DNA from: Merdimmobilis hominis
GTDB lineage: Bacteria > Bacillota > Clostridia > Oscillospirales > Ruminococcaceae
NCBI RefSeq assembly: GCF_016901855.1
Contig: NZ_JACJKY010000005.1
Location: 96,272 to 160,271, forward strand
Direction of reading: 5' to 3'
DNA: 64,000 nucleotides
The translations under genes and the position numbers were made by a program. The notes under the pieces are model-generated. The model was not told the origin of the DNA, did no database searches, and was given only the letters and a program-made list of their open reading frames with translations. Positions 1 to 8,923 of this stretch are shown here, in pieces (position 1 is the first letter of the stretch; every line of letters starts with the position of its first letter).

Positions 1-2
1 CG

Positions 3-965
3 GTTTCGCTCGTGCCGGCAAAAGAGGGACACATCATTCACTATACACTCGATGGCACAACGCCGACCATCGATTCGCTTGTTTATAACGAGCCGATCAT
101 TTTAAGAAACGGCCAGACCACAATCAAAGCAATCGCTGTCAGCAGCTATGGCTTTGAAAGCGAGGAAACGACCGGCGCATATACAATCAATCTTGAAAGT
201 CAGGTCGTTACCTTTGAAGATCCGAATATTGAATATGCGGTGCGCAATGTGCTCAACAAGTATTTTGGCGATCTGTATGATGATGAGGTGGCACAGATTA
301 CATCGCTTTGCATCGTTGGTGATACGGTCATGGACTCATCGGATGCGGTCGTGTTTGTGGAAGACGGCTATCAATACTGGGGAAGCTCCTGGGTATATTC
401 GGATATGGGTCCGGTCAAAACGCTCAACGATCTTCAAAAAATGCCGTTTTTGAAGAAATTCTGCATTGCATATCAGGAAGGCCTCGACATCACGGCACTT
501 TCCTCTGCATCACAGCTTGAGGAACTGTCGCTTATCCATGTAGGTGTGAGCGATCTTTCGCCGATTGCAAATCTCACCAATTTAAAACGGCTGTGTGTCG
601 GTTCGAATGCAGTAACCGATCTTTCGCCGGTTGCAAACCTCACCAATTTAAGAAGCCTTGCATTTTGGAACAACCAAGTGAGCGATATCAGCGCCGTTTC
701 GAATTTGAAAGAACTGACCTATCTTGATTTTGCCAAAAACAATGTGAGCGATCTTTCACCGATCAAAGGACTCGAAAAACTTTCCGATCTGTGGATGTAT
801 CAAAACCAGGTGTCTGATTTCAGCCCGCTTGAAGATGTTTCAAGTCTGCGGGTGCTGATGGTCCGCGACAATCCGATCAGCGATAAAACATCCCTGCAAA
901 AGGTATTTCCGCGGCTGAGCCGGATTGATGTGGATGTGATTGACAGAGGAGGGGATACAGAATGA
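3..965 (+). CDS. LRR protein with chitobiase-like domain, 5' truncated by window edge
   Basis: The reading frame is open from base 3, so the start lies outside the window; the GTG at 12 is probably internal. The first ~55 residues contain the pattern IHYTLDGTTPT, typical of the small beta-sandwich CHB_HEX_C_1 (chitobiase/beta-hexosaminidase C-terminal) domain that often occurs in series in surface proteins. Residues ~145-315 are about seven 22-residue leucine-rich repeats of internalin type (NLTNLxxLxxxxNxVSDLSPI). The stop overlaps the next ATG by 4 bases, so it is translationally coupled to the VWA protein. A role in binding or adhesion outside the cell is inferred; no anchor or signal is visible in the part present. 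No catalytic motif seen. Confidence 0.85.
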   Translation, partial: VSLVPAKEGHIIHYTLDGTTPTIDSLVYNEPIILRNGQTTIKAIAVSSYGFESEETTGAYTINLESQVVTFEDPNIEYAVRNVLNKYFGDLYDDEVAQITSLCIVGDTVMDSSDAVVFVEDGYQYWGSSWVYSDMGPVKTLNDLQKMPFLKKFCIAYQEGLDITALSSASQLEELSLIHVGVSDLSPIANLTNLKRLCVGSNAVTDLSPVANLTNLRSLAFWNNQVSDISAVSNLKELTYLDFAKNNVSDLSPIKGLEKLSDLWMYQNQVSDFSPLEDVSSLRVLMVRDNPISDKTSLQKVFPRLSRIDVDVIDRGGDTE

Positions 966-3295
966 CAATACTGGAATGGGTACTGATCGGCATCGGCGCC
1001 GTGCTGTTTTTAGGCGGTGCTGTGATGATGCTGATAGGATTTTTGAAAAAGAAATCTCTGATTCTGTTTAAAATCGTTCCCGGTGCGGCGGCACTCGTTG
1101 GTCTTGTGACGGCGATTGTCGTCGGTGTTGGTGTGATGCAGAGCAATATGCTTACCATGCGGGAAAATTATGTTGCATGCAGACTCATCGAGGTGGAAAG
1201 CTATCAGCCGGCACAGCTTGCGGCGCAGACGGCATTTTCAAGAAATCCGAATGTGCAGTCGGCACAGCTTGCGGCGCTGAGCTTGGCGCTTGAGAAAAAA
1301 TACAGTCAGGCAGAGATGGCGGCTGAGCGGTATCAAAAACGGTTTGCCGACAGCACGCTGACCGAGATTGCCGATCTTTGCAAAAGCGCACTCGACGGAG
1401 AAGATGTCCAGGCAAAATTATTGCTCATTCATAAGAAAATCAAAGCACAGCTTTCCCTGTCTGAGCAGGAGCGAAACAAAGCAGAGAGTATCGTAAACAT
1501 TCAGGCACAAGTCAGCCTTGGGGAAACGGGCTCCATCCAAAGCGATCTGCAGACGCTTGCCGGAGAAACCGATCCGCTGTCCTGCAAAGCAATTGCGCAG
1601 GGCAATATGGCGCTTGGCAATATGACGGCAACGTTTGAGATGCTCGAACAGGCGGCGCTTAACGATTCATCGTTCCCGGCGCGTGCGGCACTCGCACAGC
1701 TTGCGGCAAGCGGTGTGCAGAAACCAACCGAAACACCGGACACCGAGCGGGCAGATCTTGAACAGAAAATTGCGCAAAAAAATCAGGAAATTGACCAGCT
1801 GTATCAAAAGGTGAACAATCAGGCGGAAGTCAACGAAGTGGAAAGACAGCGCCTGCAAAAGCAGATTGCAGAGCTTGAGGAAGAAGTTCAAACGCTGTAT
1901 GATGAATCGAATTCGATCTATGTCAAACGTGCGGTGAACTATATTCTTGCACAGAATCCGTCGAGCGACGACGAGATGGCATATAACTTGGTGCTTGCAC
2001 AGTTATATTTCCGAATGGGCGATATGGAAACATCCCGCACCTATCTGGAAAAAGCGCTTTCGCTGTCGTTCACAGGCGACAATACGGGCTATCTGTCGGT
2101 TGAAATGGCGGATGTGCTCGATGCATATGACAACAGCACAAAAGCAACCTCATTTGATGATTTTGAAGTACCGGATTATGACAGTGCGGGCACCCCGGAA
2201 ACCGATCAGGAAAGCGATGCAGTCATCAGCAATGATCCGGTGGCTTCGATTCAGACGCTTCTTTGGTCAATGACACAGTACACTTCTTACGGAGATGTCG
2301 CATACACCGAAACGATTGAAGGCATTGAAGACGAAGAGGACAGTGTCCAGACCACACAGTTCAGTGCGTTTTTATTGGAAACACTGCAGGATCTGCGCAC
2401 AGGACTGCATATCGGAAAAGTAGATACCACCAATTATCCGGAAATTTCCGTGAGCATCAACGTGTCCAAACGCAAAGACGATGGTACAGATTACACTGCC
2501 GGTGATTTTAAAGTATTCGATCAGGGCAAGGAAATCACCGATTTTGAGCTGGTACAGAGTGAAGAAAACGAACAGACAAATGTCTGCCTCGTTGTTGACC
2601 ACAGCGGCAGTATGTCGGGTGACGGTCTTTTCCAGGCAAAACGCGCGGTGTCAAGCTTTGTGCAGACTGCGGGCAACAGCATGAATCTGGGTCTTGCGGT
2701 GTTTGACCATGCAGCACAGGTGCTGTGTCCGATTACCGATTCCAAAGGTACGGTCCAGCATGCAATGGATACCGTCACAGCAGACGGCGGCACGAATATT
2801 TCCGAAGGACTTCTGGCAGGCATGAGCGCATTGCAGGGCAAAGACGGCAACCGGATTATCGTATTGCTTTCGGACGGCGCAGACAGCAGCGAATCTGCGG
2901 CACAAATGCGTTCGGTTATCAGTCAGCTTAACGCGCAGGGCATCGTCGTGTATGCGGTCGGCTTTGATTTTGCAGATTCGTCGTATTTAAGCGGCATCTG
3001 CGAATCGACGGGCGGAAAATTCCTGCGTGCGCAGACATCCGAAGAGCTTGCAAGCGTCTATCAGACGATCGAAAAATTCCTGACACAGGATTATGTGATT
3101 CGTTTTACAGTCAAAGAAGACGAACAAGATTACGAACGTGAGATTCGCATTTCACTTGAAAACGGCGTGTTTGACGAAAGAGAATATTTTGTCGGCGTTG
3201 ATCCGGATAAGATCGAACAGGAAGCCAATCAGCCGCCGCAGGCAAACTTCTTTGAACAGATCGGCGGTTCCGGAAAGGAGGAGAGTAACCCGTGA
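962..3295 (+). CDS. Membrane-anchored von Willebrand factor A domain protein
   Basis: 777 residues. Two hydrophobic segments at about 5-27 and 38-60 anchor the N-terminus. Residues ~70-240 and ~330-400 look like helical, TPR-type repeats, separated by a charged coiled coil (~258-320). A VWA fold follows from ~520, with the metal-site motif DHSGS starting at D546, a later GGTN threonine and LSDG aspartate, so the MIDAS looks complete. The ATG overlaps the upstream LRR stop by 4 bases and the stop overlaps the downstream GTG by 4 bases: a tightly coupled three-gene operon. A surface or envelope scaffold that binds partners through the MIDAS is inferred; the true role is unknown. Confidence 0.88.
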   Translation: MTILEWVLIGIGAVLFLGGAVMMLIGFLKKKSLILFKIVPGAAALVGLVTAIVVGVGVMQSNMLTMRENYVACRLIEVESYQPAQLAAQTAFSRNPNVQSAQLAALSLALEKKYSQAEMAAERYQKRFADSTLTEIADLCKSALDGEDVQAKLLLIHKKIKAQLSLSEQERNKAESIVNIQAQVSLGETGSIQSDLQTLAGETDPLSCKAIAQGNMALGNMTATFEMLEQAALNDSSFPARAALAQLAASGVQKPTETPDTERADLEQKIAQKNQEIDQLYQKVNNQAEVNEVERQRLQKQIAELEEEVQTLYDESNSIYVKRAVNYILAQNPSSDDEMAYNLVLAQLYFRMGDMETSRTYLEKALSLSFTGDNTGYLSVEMADVLDAYDNSTKATSFDDFEVPDYDSAGTPETDQESDAVISNDPVASIQTLLWSMTQYTSYGDVAYTETIEGIEDEEDSVQTTQFSAFLLETLQDLRTGLHIGKVDTTNYPEISVSINVSKRKDDGTDYTAGDFKVFDQGKEITDFELVQSEENEQTNVCLVVDHSGSMSGDGLFQAKRAVSSFVQTAGNSMNLGLAVFDHAAQVLCPITDSKGTVQHAMDTVTADGGTNISEGLLAGMSALQGKDGNRIIVLLSDGADSSESAAQMRSVISQLNAQGIVVYAVGFDFADSSYLSGICESTGGKFLRAQTSEELASVYQTIEKFLTQDYVIRFTVKEDEQDYEREIRISLENGVFDEREYFVGVDPDKIEQEANQPPQANFFEQIGGSGKEESNP

Positions 3296-3744
3296 AAAAA
3301 TCGTTTTTTGTCGGAATCGGCGTGTGTTCACTGGCGCTGATTGCGTTGTTTATATCGCTGTATGCATGGTTTATGACAGGCGGTACACGGCTGTTGTATG
3401 AAAATTCGACGCTCGGACAGATTTGGCGGCTGTATCCGTGGGGACTGCTTACAACTGTTGTGCTGGCGATTGCAGGATGTGTCTGCATGGTCAAAGGCTA
3501 CGTCAAAAAAGCCGACCGCAAACCGAAAATGCGTCCGGTTATGATAGGCGGAATGCCGCCGTATGCTGCACCGGAAGGCATGCAGCCGGCAGAAGAACTG
3601 CAGGCAAATGAAGGCACAGTCTGCCCGTCGTGCGGTACAGTCAATGGGGTAAACGCTCCTTACTGCATTGGGTGCGGATGTATGCTCCTTCGTGAACAGC
3701 CCGCACAAAACAGCGGAGAAAATGAACCGCCTGTACAGGAATAA
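3292..3744 (+). CDS. Small membrane protein with C-terminal zinc ribbon
   Basis: 150 residues beginning at a GTG inside the upstream stop (GTGA overlap), with GGAGGAG ahead. Two transmembrane segments at ~5-27 and ~50-68 are followed by a charged linker and a C4 zinc ribbon: CPSC at 111-114 and CIGC at 125-128. Such N-TM/C-ribbon proteins are common in Firmicutes and mostly uncharacterised. It is the last gene of the LRR-VWA operon and is followed by a strong terminator, so it presumably assists or regulates that membrane assembly. No enzyme motif seen. Confidence 0.8.
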   Translation: MKKSFFVGIGVCSLALIALFISLYAWFMTGGTRLLYENSTLGQIWRLYPWGLLTTVVLAIAGCVCMVKGYVKKADRKPKMRPVMIGGMPPYAAPEGMQPAEELQANEGTVCPSCGTVNGVNAPYCIGCGCMLLREQPAQNSGENEPPVQE

Positions 3745-3750
3745 TCAGAG

Positions 3751-3786
3751 AAAAAAAGAACCCATGCGTGCATGGGTTCTTTTTTT
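3751..3786. terminator. Bidirectional intrinsic terminator
   Basis: Perfect 10-bp stem (3758-3767 with 3770-3779) flanked by seven A and seven T, between two convergent operons, so it can serve both strands. Confidence 0.9.
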
Positions 3787-3798
3787 GTTGGTTGTATT

Positions 3799-4446
3799 TT
3801 ATAAATAGGCAATGAGTTCTTCCGGTGAAGAAATGATCGCGTTCGCGTGGTGTTCTTCGAGTTCTTCGCGGTCACGGAATCCCCATGTCACACCGACCGT
3901 GAAAATACCGGCGGCTTTTCCGGTCTGCATGTCCGTTTTCGTATCACCGACATACAAGCAGTCGTCCGGCGAAACAGACAGTTCATCAAGCAGCAGAAAC
4001 ACCCCGGCAGGATCGGGTTTTCTCGGTGTGCCGTCCTGCTGACCGCGGCAGGCATCGACAACATCGCCGAACAGAGCTTTGACGATTTTCTGTGTCGTGC
4101 GGTCCGGCTTGTTTGAAAGCACACCGATTTTCACGCCGCGCTGTTTGAGTGCATGAAGCAGCGTCAAAATCCCGTCATACGGCTTTGTGAGGTAGAGGCT
4201 GTCTGCGTCGTATCCGTCGTTATATAACGGGCTTACCTTGTCGAACGCTTCAGGTGTATCGTCGCCTACGCGGGCAAGCATTCCGTGCACCAGTCGTTTC
4301 GCACCGTTTCCGACGAGATAGCGGTATTCCTCGAGGGGAATTTGCTCATAGCCGCACTGCGTGAGTGCACGGTTTGCAAAAAATGCAATGCTCGAAAGTG
4401 TGTCGGCAAGGGTGCCATCCAAGTCAAAAATGACAGCTTGTTTCAT
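3799..4446 (-). CDS. HAD-superfamily phosphatase, phosphoglycolate phosphatase-like
   Basis: 215 residues, the usual length for Gph/PGP-type HAD phosphatases. Motif I is DLDGT with D8 and D10, motif II is the serine in GVLSNKPD, the conserved lysine is in RKPDP, and motif III is the GDTKTD acidic pair. A helical cap lies between motifs I and II (C1 type). It probably dephosphorylates 2-phosphoglycolate or a similar small phosphoester in the cytosol; substrate cannot be told from sequence. Its ATG overlaps the stop of the upstream SDR gene, and it is the last gene of the cREC-SDR-HAD operon before the shared terminator. Confidence 0.88.
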   Translation of the reverse strand: MKQAVIFDLDGTLADTLSSIAFFANRALTQCGYEQIPLEEYRYLVGNGAKRLVHGMLARVGDDTPEAFDKVSPLYNDGYDADSLYLTKPYDGILTLLHALKQRGVKIGVLSNKPDRTTQKIVKALFGDVVDACRGQQDGTPRKPDPAGVFLLLDELSVSPDDCLYVGDTKTDMQTGKAAGIFTVGVTWGFRDREELEEHHANAIISSPEELIAYL

Positions 4447-5219
4447 TGTAGGTCTCCTTTTTTGGCAGTCGGGGTCTGCATCATGGCAGATGAAGCGGTG
4501 AGAATGCGCTCCGGCAGAAGCCGTTCAATCACATGCGCGGCTTTCATCAAAAACCCGGGGATAATGACCATTTTCCTGCGAAACAGCCCGTTTACCGCAA
4601 TCCGTGCGACACGGCGGCTGTCCATGCCGGGTACAAGAAAGTGCACGTGCGCGCGGTCTGAAAAATTCGTGTCAACCGGACCGGGACACAGCACGCTGAC
4701 ATGCACGCGGCTCTTTTTTCGGCGCAGTTCGCTGCATACTGCCTGACTTAAACGCAGGACGAACGATTTGGTCGCATAGTAGACCGCCATGTGCACGCCA
4801 GGCAGAAATCCCGCCGAGGAAGCAACGTTTAAGATATAGCCGTTGTTCTGTGAATGGAATCGGCGGACAAAGTGCTTTGTGAGCAGGTAGACCGCGCGGA
4901 TGTTCGTTTTGATCATTTCAAGCTCGGCGTTTTCGTCTGTGTCGATGAGATCGCCGCACAAGCCGAATCCCGCGTTGTTAATGAGTACGTCAACCGGCAG
5001 GGAAGCGGTCTTGTCAATGACGGCCTGACAGCCCTCTTTTGTCGAAAGATCGGCGGCGATGATTGTGGCCGGTGTGGTAAGCATTTTGGCAACGGCAGAC
5101 AGCTTTTGTTCGTTTCGTCCGACCAAAACGAGTGCATAGCCGCGGGACGAAAGCTCTTTTGCGATCTGCGTGCCGATGCCCGAGCTTGCACCGGTGACGA
5201 TTGCGGTTTTCTCGCTCAT
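4443..5219 (-). CDS. Short-chain dehydrogenase/reductase (SDR)
   Basis: 258 residues with all classical SDR marks: the nucleotide-binding TGASSGIG at 9-16, NNAG at 81-84, the catalytic serine near 134 and YxxxK at Y147/K151. The arginine of GRNEQ after beta-2 suggests NADP(H) preference. The C-terminal tail is fairly hydrophobic, as in the DltE/YqjQ-like branch that acts on lipid-like or unknown carbonyl substrates. It overlaps both neighbours by 4 bases and so is translated with the cREC protein and the HAD phosphatase. Substrate unknown. Confidence 0.88.
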   Translation of the reverse strand: MSEKTAIVTGASSGIGTQIAKELSSRGYALVLVGRNEQKLSAVAKMLTTPATIIAADLSTKEGCQAVIDKTASLPVDVLINNAGFGLCGDLIDTDENAELEMIKTNIRAVYLLTKHFVRRFHSQNNGYILNVASSAGFLPGVHMAVYYATKSFVLRLSQAVCSELRRKKSRVHVSVLCPGPVDTNFSDRAHVHFLVPGMDSRRVARIAVNGLFRRKMVIIPGFLMKAAHVIERLLPERILTASSAMMQTPTAKKGDLQ

Positions 5220-5512
5220 TTTGCCGCCCCCATCGTAAACAGGTAGCCTTTCGGGAAATGCGTGTGGATATAATATGCCATCTCCGACCGGCCATAGCTG
5301 TGGGTGGAGTGAATGTTCAGCGATTTCGGGAATTTATTGTTGCGCACCATCCATTTGAGTACGTCGAGCCCGGTGAACCGTTCGCCGAGCGAATAATCGA
5401 GCGACACGGTGTCGTAATCCTTTGTGCCGAGTTCAAAGATACAGTCCTCAAACGAGCGTACAAGCACATAGCCGCTCGGCTCGTTTCGGATATCGTCCAA
5501 AAACAGCTTCAT
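5216..5512 (-). CDS. Stand-alone receiver-like (cREC-type) protein
   Basis: 98 residues beginning MKLFLDDIR. I chose the ATG at 5512 rather than the upstream in-frame codon at 5542 because a GGAGG site lies just ahead of it. The sequence resembles the small cyclic-phosphate-processing receiver family (cREC): acidic LDD at the end of strand 1, an internal SLDYSLG block in the place of the phospho-acceptor strand, then a HSTHSYG loop. There is no output domain. It overlaps the SDR gene by 4 bases. Family assignment is from memory of the motif pattern and moderately sure; function unknown. Confidence 0.68.
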   Translation of the reverse strand: MKLFLDDIRNEPSGYVLVRSFEDCIFELGTKDYDTVSLDYSLGERFTGLDVLKWMVRNNKFPKSLNIHSTHSYGRSEMAYYIHTHFPKGYLFTMGAAK

Positions 5513-5542
5513 CCAAGTTTCCTCCGTTTCTGTGTGGAACAC

Positions 5543-5569
5543 AAAAAGGCGCGAAACCGCGCCTTTTTT
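5543..5569. terminator. Intrinsic terminator after mnmA
   Basis: GC-rich stem (5548-5553 with 5558-5563, loop AAAC) with A and T runs on the two sides; lies directly after the mnmA stop and before the cREC gene. Confidence 0.8.
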
Positions 5570-5575
5570 GTCTTT

Positions 5576-6619
5576 TTATGTTGCTGATGCGATAAATCCG
5601 CCGCCTAACAGCCGATCGCCGTCGTATAACACGAGCGACTGACCTTTTGCGACAGCGCGCTGCGGTGTGTCAAACGTTACATGGAGCATGCTGCCATGTT
5701 CATTGACTGTGACCGGTACAGGCGTTGCCGCCGAACGGATTTTTGCCAGTGCGGTAAACGGGAACGCCGGGAATGCGCCAGCCGTTGCCGTCTGACCTTC
5801 CACGATCGCCTCGGTGTAAGAATCGTTTTCGGCGTCCGCCAAATAGATTCGGTTTGTAACCGGGTCGATTTCGCGGACAAACACTGCACGTCCGAGCGCC
5901 ACACCCAGGTGTTTGCGCTGACCGACCGTGTAGTGCAGAATACCATTGTGCATGCCGCAGACCGAGCCGTCAGGCGCAATCAGTTCGCCGGCAGGGAGCT
6001 TGCCGCGCTCCTGTTCGATGAACGATGCATAGTCTTTTCCGGCAATGAAGCAGTTTTCCTGACTGTCGGGTTTATTAAACGCAGACAGCTTTGCTTCGTG
6101 TGCAATCGCCCGCACAATATCCTTTGGCAGGCGGGAAAGCGGGAACATCAGCCGCGAAAGTTCGCGCTGTGTGAGCCGGTAAAGCATATACGACTGGTCA
6201 CGCTGTTTCGATTCGCCGCGGAGAATGTGGAACACACCGTCTTCCTCGATGATCTGCGCGTAGTGACCGGTTGCCGCAAACTGGCAGCCCTGGCGATCAG
6301 CTTCGTCGATGAGCGCTTTGAATTTGACGGTCGGGTTGCATATAACGCACGGATTCGGCGTGATGCCCAGCCGGTAGGAGCGGACAAAATAGTCGATGAC
6401 ATTCGCGCGGAATTGTTCTTGCAGGTCAAGCACAGTCAGCGGGATTTTAAGCTCCGCCGCCGCCTGCTTCGCCGCCTCGACCGTGTCGTCGTGGAGCGGC
6501 GACATCTTCATCACAACGGCCGTCACGTCGTATCCCTGCTCTTTTAAGAGATAGGCGCAGACCGAAGAATCCACACCGCCCGAAAGCGCGACTAAAACCT
6601 TAGTGCGCGCCGCAGGCAT
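5576..6619 (-). CDS. mnmA: tRNA-uridine 2-sulfurtransferase MnmA
   Basis: Catalyses ATP-dependent 2-thiolation of U34 in tRNA-Gln, -Lys and -Glu. From the ATG at 6619 the protein has 347 residues, normal for the family. It shows the PP-loop SGGVDSS at 13-19, NPCVICN with C94 and the second catalytic cysteine C190 in SQENCFI, then the YTVGQRKHLG C-terminal beta-barrel block. A GTG at 6628 is an alternative start; the ATG gives a spacing closer to the usual MnmA N-terminus. The start lies inside the last codons of nifU. It follows nifS and nifU, which supply the sulfur, so the operon forms a complete relay for tRNA thiolation. Followed by a terminator. Confidence 0.95.
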   Translation of the reverse strand: MPAARTKVLVALSGGVDSSVCAYLLKEQGYDVTAVVMKMSPLHDDTVEAAKQAAAELKIPLTVLDLQEQFRANVIDYFVRSYRLGITPNPCVICNPTVKFKALIDEADRQGCQFAATGHYAQIIEEDGVFHILRGESKQRDQSYMLYRLTQRELSRLMFPLSRLPKDIVRAIAHEAKLSAFNKPDSQENCFIAGKDYASFIEQERGKLPAGELIAPDGSVCGMHNGILHYTVGQRKHLGVALGRAVFVREIDPVTNRIYLADAENDSYTEAIVEGQTATAGAFPAFPFTALAKIRSAATPVPVTVNEHGSMLHVTFDTPQRAVAKGQSLVLYDGDRLLGGGFIASAT

Positions 6620-7037
6620 GGCAGTCACCGTTGCAGGCTACTGTGCCGACAAACGGGGTCGGGTCAATGCCTTTTTTGGTGTAGTAATCGGCAAACGCTG
6701 CTTTGATCGCCTGTTCTGCCAGTACCGAGCAGTGGATTTTTGCCGGCGGCAGTCCGTCGAGCGCCTCGATGACAGCTTTGTTTGTGAGTTTGAGTGCTTC
6801 TTCGATCGGTTTGCCTTTGATCATTTCGGTTGCAATCGAGCTTGTCGCGATTGCCGCACCGCAGCCGAATGTTTTGAATTTGACGTCTTTAATCATGCCG
6901 TCTTCAATTTTCAAATACATTTTCATGATGTCGCCGCATTTTGCGTTGCCGACTTCGCCGACACCGTCCGCATCCGGAATCTCGCCGACATTGCGCGGAT
7001 TTGCAAAATGATCCATGACTTTATCACTGTATAACAT
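6600..7037 (-). CDS. nifU: NifU/IscU-like Fe-S cluster scaffold
   Basis: 145 residues with the IscU-fold scaffold ligands C34 and D36 (AKCGD), C59 (GCGAA) and C103 (IHCSV). It assembles Fe-S clusters with sulfur from the adjacent cysteine desulfurase. The C-terminal extension ends CNGDCHACGAH, a Cys-rich tail seen in clostridial NifU-type scaffolds. It lies 25 bases after nifS and overlaps the start of mnmA. No iscA, iscR or hscAB genes are nearby, as is usual for Clostridia with a minimal NIF/ISC system. Confidence 0.95.
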   Translation of the reverse strand: MLYSDKVMDHFANPRNVGEIPDADGVGEVGNAKCGDIMKMYLKIEDGMIKDVKFKTFGCGAAIATSSIATEMIKGKPIEEALKLTNKAVIEALDGLPPAKIHCSVLAEQAIKAAFADYYTKKGIDPTPFVGTVACNGDCHACGAH

Positions 7038-7062
7038 GAGAATAAACTTCCTTTCGTATTAT

Positions 7063-8229
7063 TTAGCCGTTCCAGATCGGGCTCATCGCACGCAGGGTGG
7101 TGATGACCTTCGGAACGCATTCCAAGATGTAATCGACGTCTTCGTCGGTGGTGTCTTCGTTGATGGAAAGACGCAGCGAGCCGTGTGCGATCTCGTGCGG
7201 CAGTCCGATTGCCATCAAAACGTGCGACGGATCGAGCGAACCGGAGGTGCACGCAGAACCCGACGAACCGCAGATGCCCATCATGTCAAGCCGCAGCAGG
7301 AGCGCTTCGCCCTCGACTGCTTCAAACGAGATGTTCACGTTGCCTGCAAGACGCTTGCCCCGTCCGCCGTTTAAGCGGCATTTCGGAACAGTCGTAAGAA
7401 TTGTGTCGATGATGCGGTCGCGTTTTTCGCGGATTTTCGCCATACGCGCTTCGATATCTTTCGTTGCTTCCTCGATTGCAGTGCCGAGTCCGACGATCGA
7501 TGCGACGTTTTCGGTGCCGCCGCGGCGGTTACGCTCCTGTGCGCCGCCGTCGATGAAGTTTACAAGGCGCACGCCTTTGCGCACATACAGCGCGCCGACA
7601 CCTTTCGGTGCGTGGATTTTATGACCGGACAGCGACAGCATGTCGATGTTGTCAGCAGCGACGTCGATGTTCACATGGCCGACTGCCTGAACTGCGTCGG
7701 TGTGGAACAGCACACCTGCTTCGCGGCAGACAGCGCCGATTTCACGAATCGGCTGAATGGTGCCGATTTCGTTGTTTGCATACATGATCGTCACGAGCGC
7801 CGTTTTGTCGGTGATGGCGTTTTTGACCTGCTCTGCGGACACATAGCCTTCGCTGTCGACCGGCAGATAAATGATCTCAAAGCCGTGTTTTTTTAAGTGC
7901 TCGCAGGTGTGGAGCACGGCGTGGTGTTCAAAGTTTGTGGTGATAATCTGGTTTTTGCCTTTTTGTTTTAATAATTCGGCTGTGCTTTTGATCGCCCAGT
8001 TGTCGCTCTCTGTGCCGCAGCCGGTAAAATAAATTTCGGTTGGTTGTGCACCGATTGCCGCTGCGACCTTTTGTCTTGCCACTTCGATTGCCTTTTTGGC
8101 ATCGCGGCCAACGGAATAGATGCTTGACGGGTTGCCATAATGTGTTGTCAGATATGGAACCATGGAATCAAAAACGGATTTGCTGACATTTGTGGTTGCC
8201 GCATTGTCCGCATAAACAAAACGTCCCAA
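7063..8229 (-). CDS. nifS: Cysteine desulfurase (NifS/IscS type)
   Basis: 388 residues. PLP enzyme that removes sulfur from cysteine as a persulfide and passes it to NifU and MnmA. The Schiff-base lysine K204 lies in [11 protein letters not shown] and the persulfide cysteine C327 in SSGSACTSG, a group-I type mobile loop. The N-terminus YADNAATT is typical. The start is a TTG at 8229, placed 8 bases after GGGAGG; no ATG lies in reach. First gene of nifS-nifU-mnmA with its own promoter at 8349-8377. Confidence 0.95.
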   Translation of the reverse strand: MGRFVYADNAATTNVSKSVFDSMVPYLTTHYGNPSSIYSVGRDAKKAIEVARQKVAAAIGAQPTEIYFTGCGTESDNWAIKSTAELLKQKGKNQIITTNFEHHAVLHTCEHLKKHGFEIIYLPVDSEGYVSAEQVKNAITDKTALVTIMYANNEIGTIQPIREIGAVCREAGVLFHTDAVQAVGHVNIDVAADNIDMLSLSGHKIHAPKGVGALYVRKGVRLVNFIDGGAQERNRRGGTENVASIVGLGTAIEEATKDIEARMAKIREKRDRIIDTILTTVPKCRLNGGRGKRLAGNVNISFEAVEGEALLLRLDMMGICGSSGSACTSGSLDPSHVLMAIGLPHEIAHGSLRLSINEDTTDEDVDYILECVPKVITTLRAMSPIWNG

Positions 8230-8348
8230 AAGAAAGCCTCCCTTTGTGCTTTATGCGCAGAAATCAACCGATTTTGCAAAGTGCAGCCGCTCCTTTGCAG
8301 ATTGTGGTTTTTCGCGCATTGTTTCACGCAATAATATGGAACAAGTTT

Positions 8349-8377
8349 ATTATATACCGATTTAGTAGAAAAATCAA
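8349..8377 (-). promoter_or_regulatory. Sigma-A type promoter for nifS-nifU-mnmA
   Basis: On the minus strand TTGATT (8377-8372), 17-base spacer, TATAAT (8354-8349). The ~110-base leader to the TTG start shows no IscR-like or riboswitch motif I recognise. Confidence 0.7.
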
Positions 8378-8414
8378 CAGTACGAGCCGCTGATTTTTTA
8401 TGAAAAATCGGATT

Positions 8415-8855
8415 TCAGCGAAGATTTTGATAAAATGAAACGGCAAGCTCGTCGCAGCGTTCGTTTTCGGGATGACCGGCATGTCCCTTGACCCAGGTGA
8501 AGGTGACTTCATGGCGGTCAAGCAGGTCTAACAGCGTTTCCCACAGATCGGGGTTTAACGCTTTTTCCTTTTTGTTTCGCATCCAGCCCTGTGCGCGCCA
8601 TTTTCTCGCCCAGCCGAGTGTGATTGCATCGACCACGTATTTTGAATCGGTCACAACGTTTACACGGCACGGACGGGTGAGCGCCGAAAGGCCTTCAATC
8701 ACCGCCGTTAATTCCATGCGGTTGTTCGTTGTCTGGCGTTCGCCGCCGGAGAGTTCTTTTTTGTGGCCTTTATATGAGAGAATGACGCCCCAGCCGCCGG
8801 GACCGGGATTGCCGCTGCATGCGCCGTCGGTGTAAATGGTTACGAGATCGTTCAT
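8415..8855 (-). CDS. rnhA: Ribonuclease HI
   Basis: 146 residues. Cleaves RNA in RNA-DNA hybrids. The four acidic catalytic residues are D10 ([11 protein letters not shown]), E48 (NRMEL), D70 (VVTDSKY) and D135 (ERCDELA), and the histidine of [10 protein letters not shown] is present. The basic handle region [11 protein letters not shown] is intact, so this is the bacterial type I enzyme of normal length. Preceded by AGGAG and its own promoter; monocistronic. Confidence 0.96.
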   Translation of the reverse strand: MNDLVTIYTDGACSGNPGPGGWGVILSYKGHKKELSGGERQTTNNRMELTAVIEGLSALTRPCRVNVVTDSKYVVDAITLGWARKWRAQGWMRNKKEKALNPDLWETLLDLLDRHEVTFTWVKGHAGHPENERCDELAVSFYQNLR

Positions 8856-8889
8856 GAAAGATCGCTCCTGTTTTTGTGTTCATCGTGTT

Positions 8890-8918
8890 ATCATAACACA
8901 GAATGCGCCCGATTGCAA
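8890..8918 (-). promoter_or_regulatory. Promoter for rnhA
   Basis: Minus-strand TTGCAA (8918-8913), 17 bases, TATGAT (8895-8890). It lies directly behind the stop codon of the upstream small gene. Confidence 0.6.
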
Positions 8919-8923
8919 CGCGG

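Noticed and set aside
530..860. DNA-level repeats in the first gene as a repeat array
   Set aside because: They are the ~66-base coding units of the leucine-rich repeats, in frame and diverged.
8230..8330. 22-codon ORF in the nifS leader
   Set aside because: No ribosome site ahead of its ATG and no terminator or other sign of attenuation.
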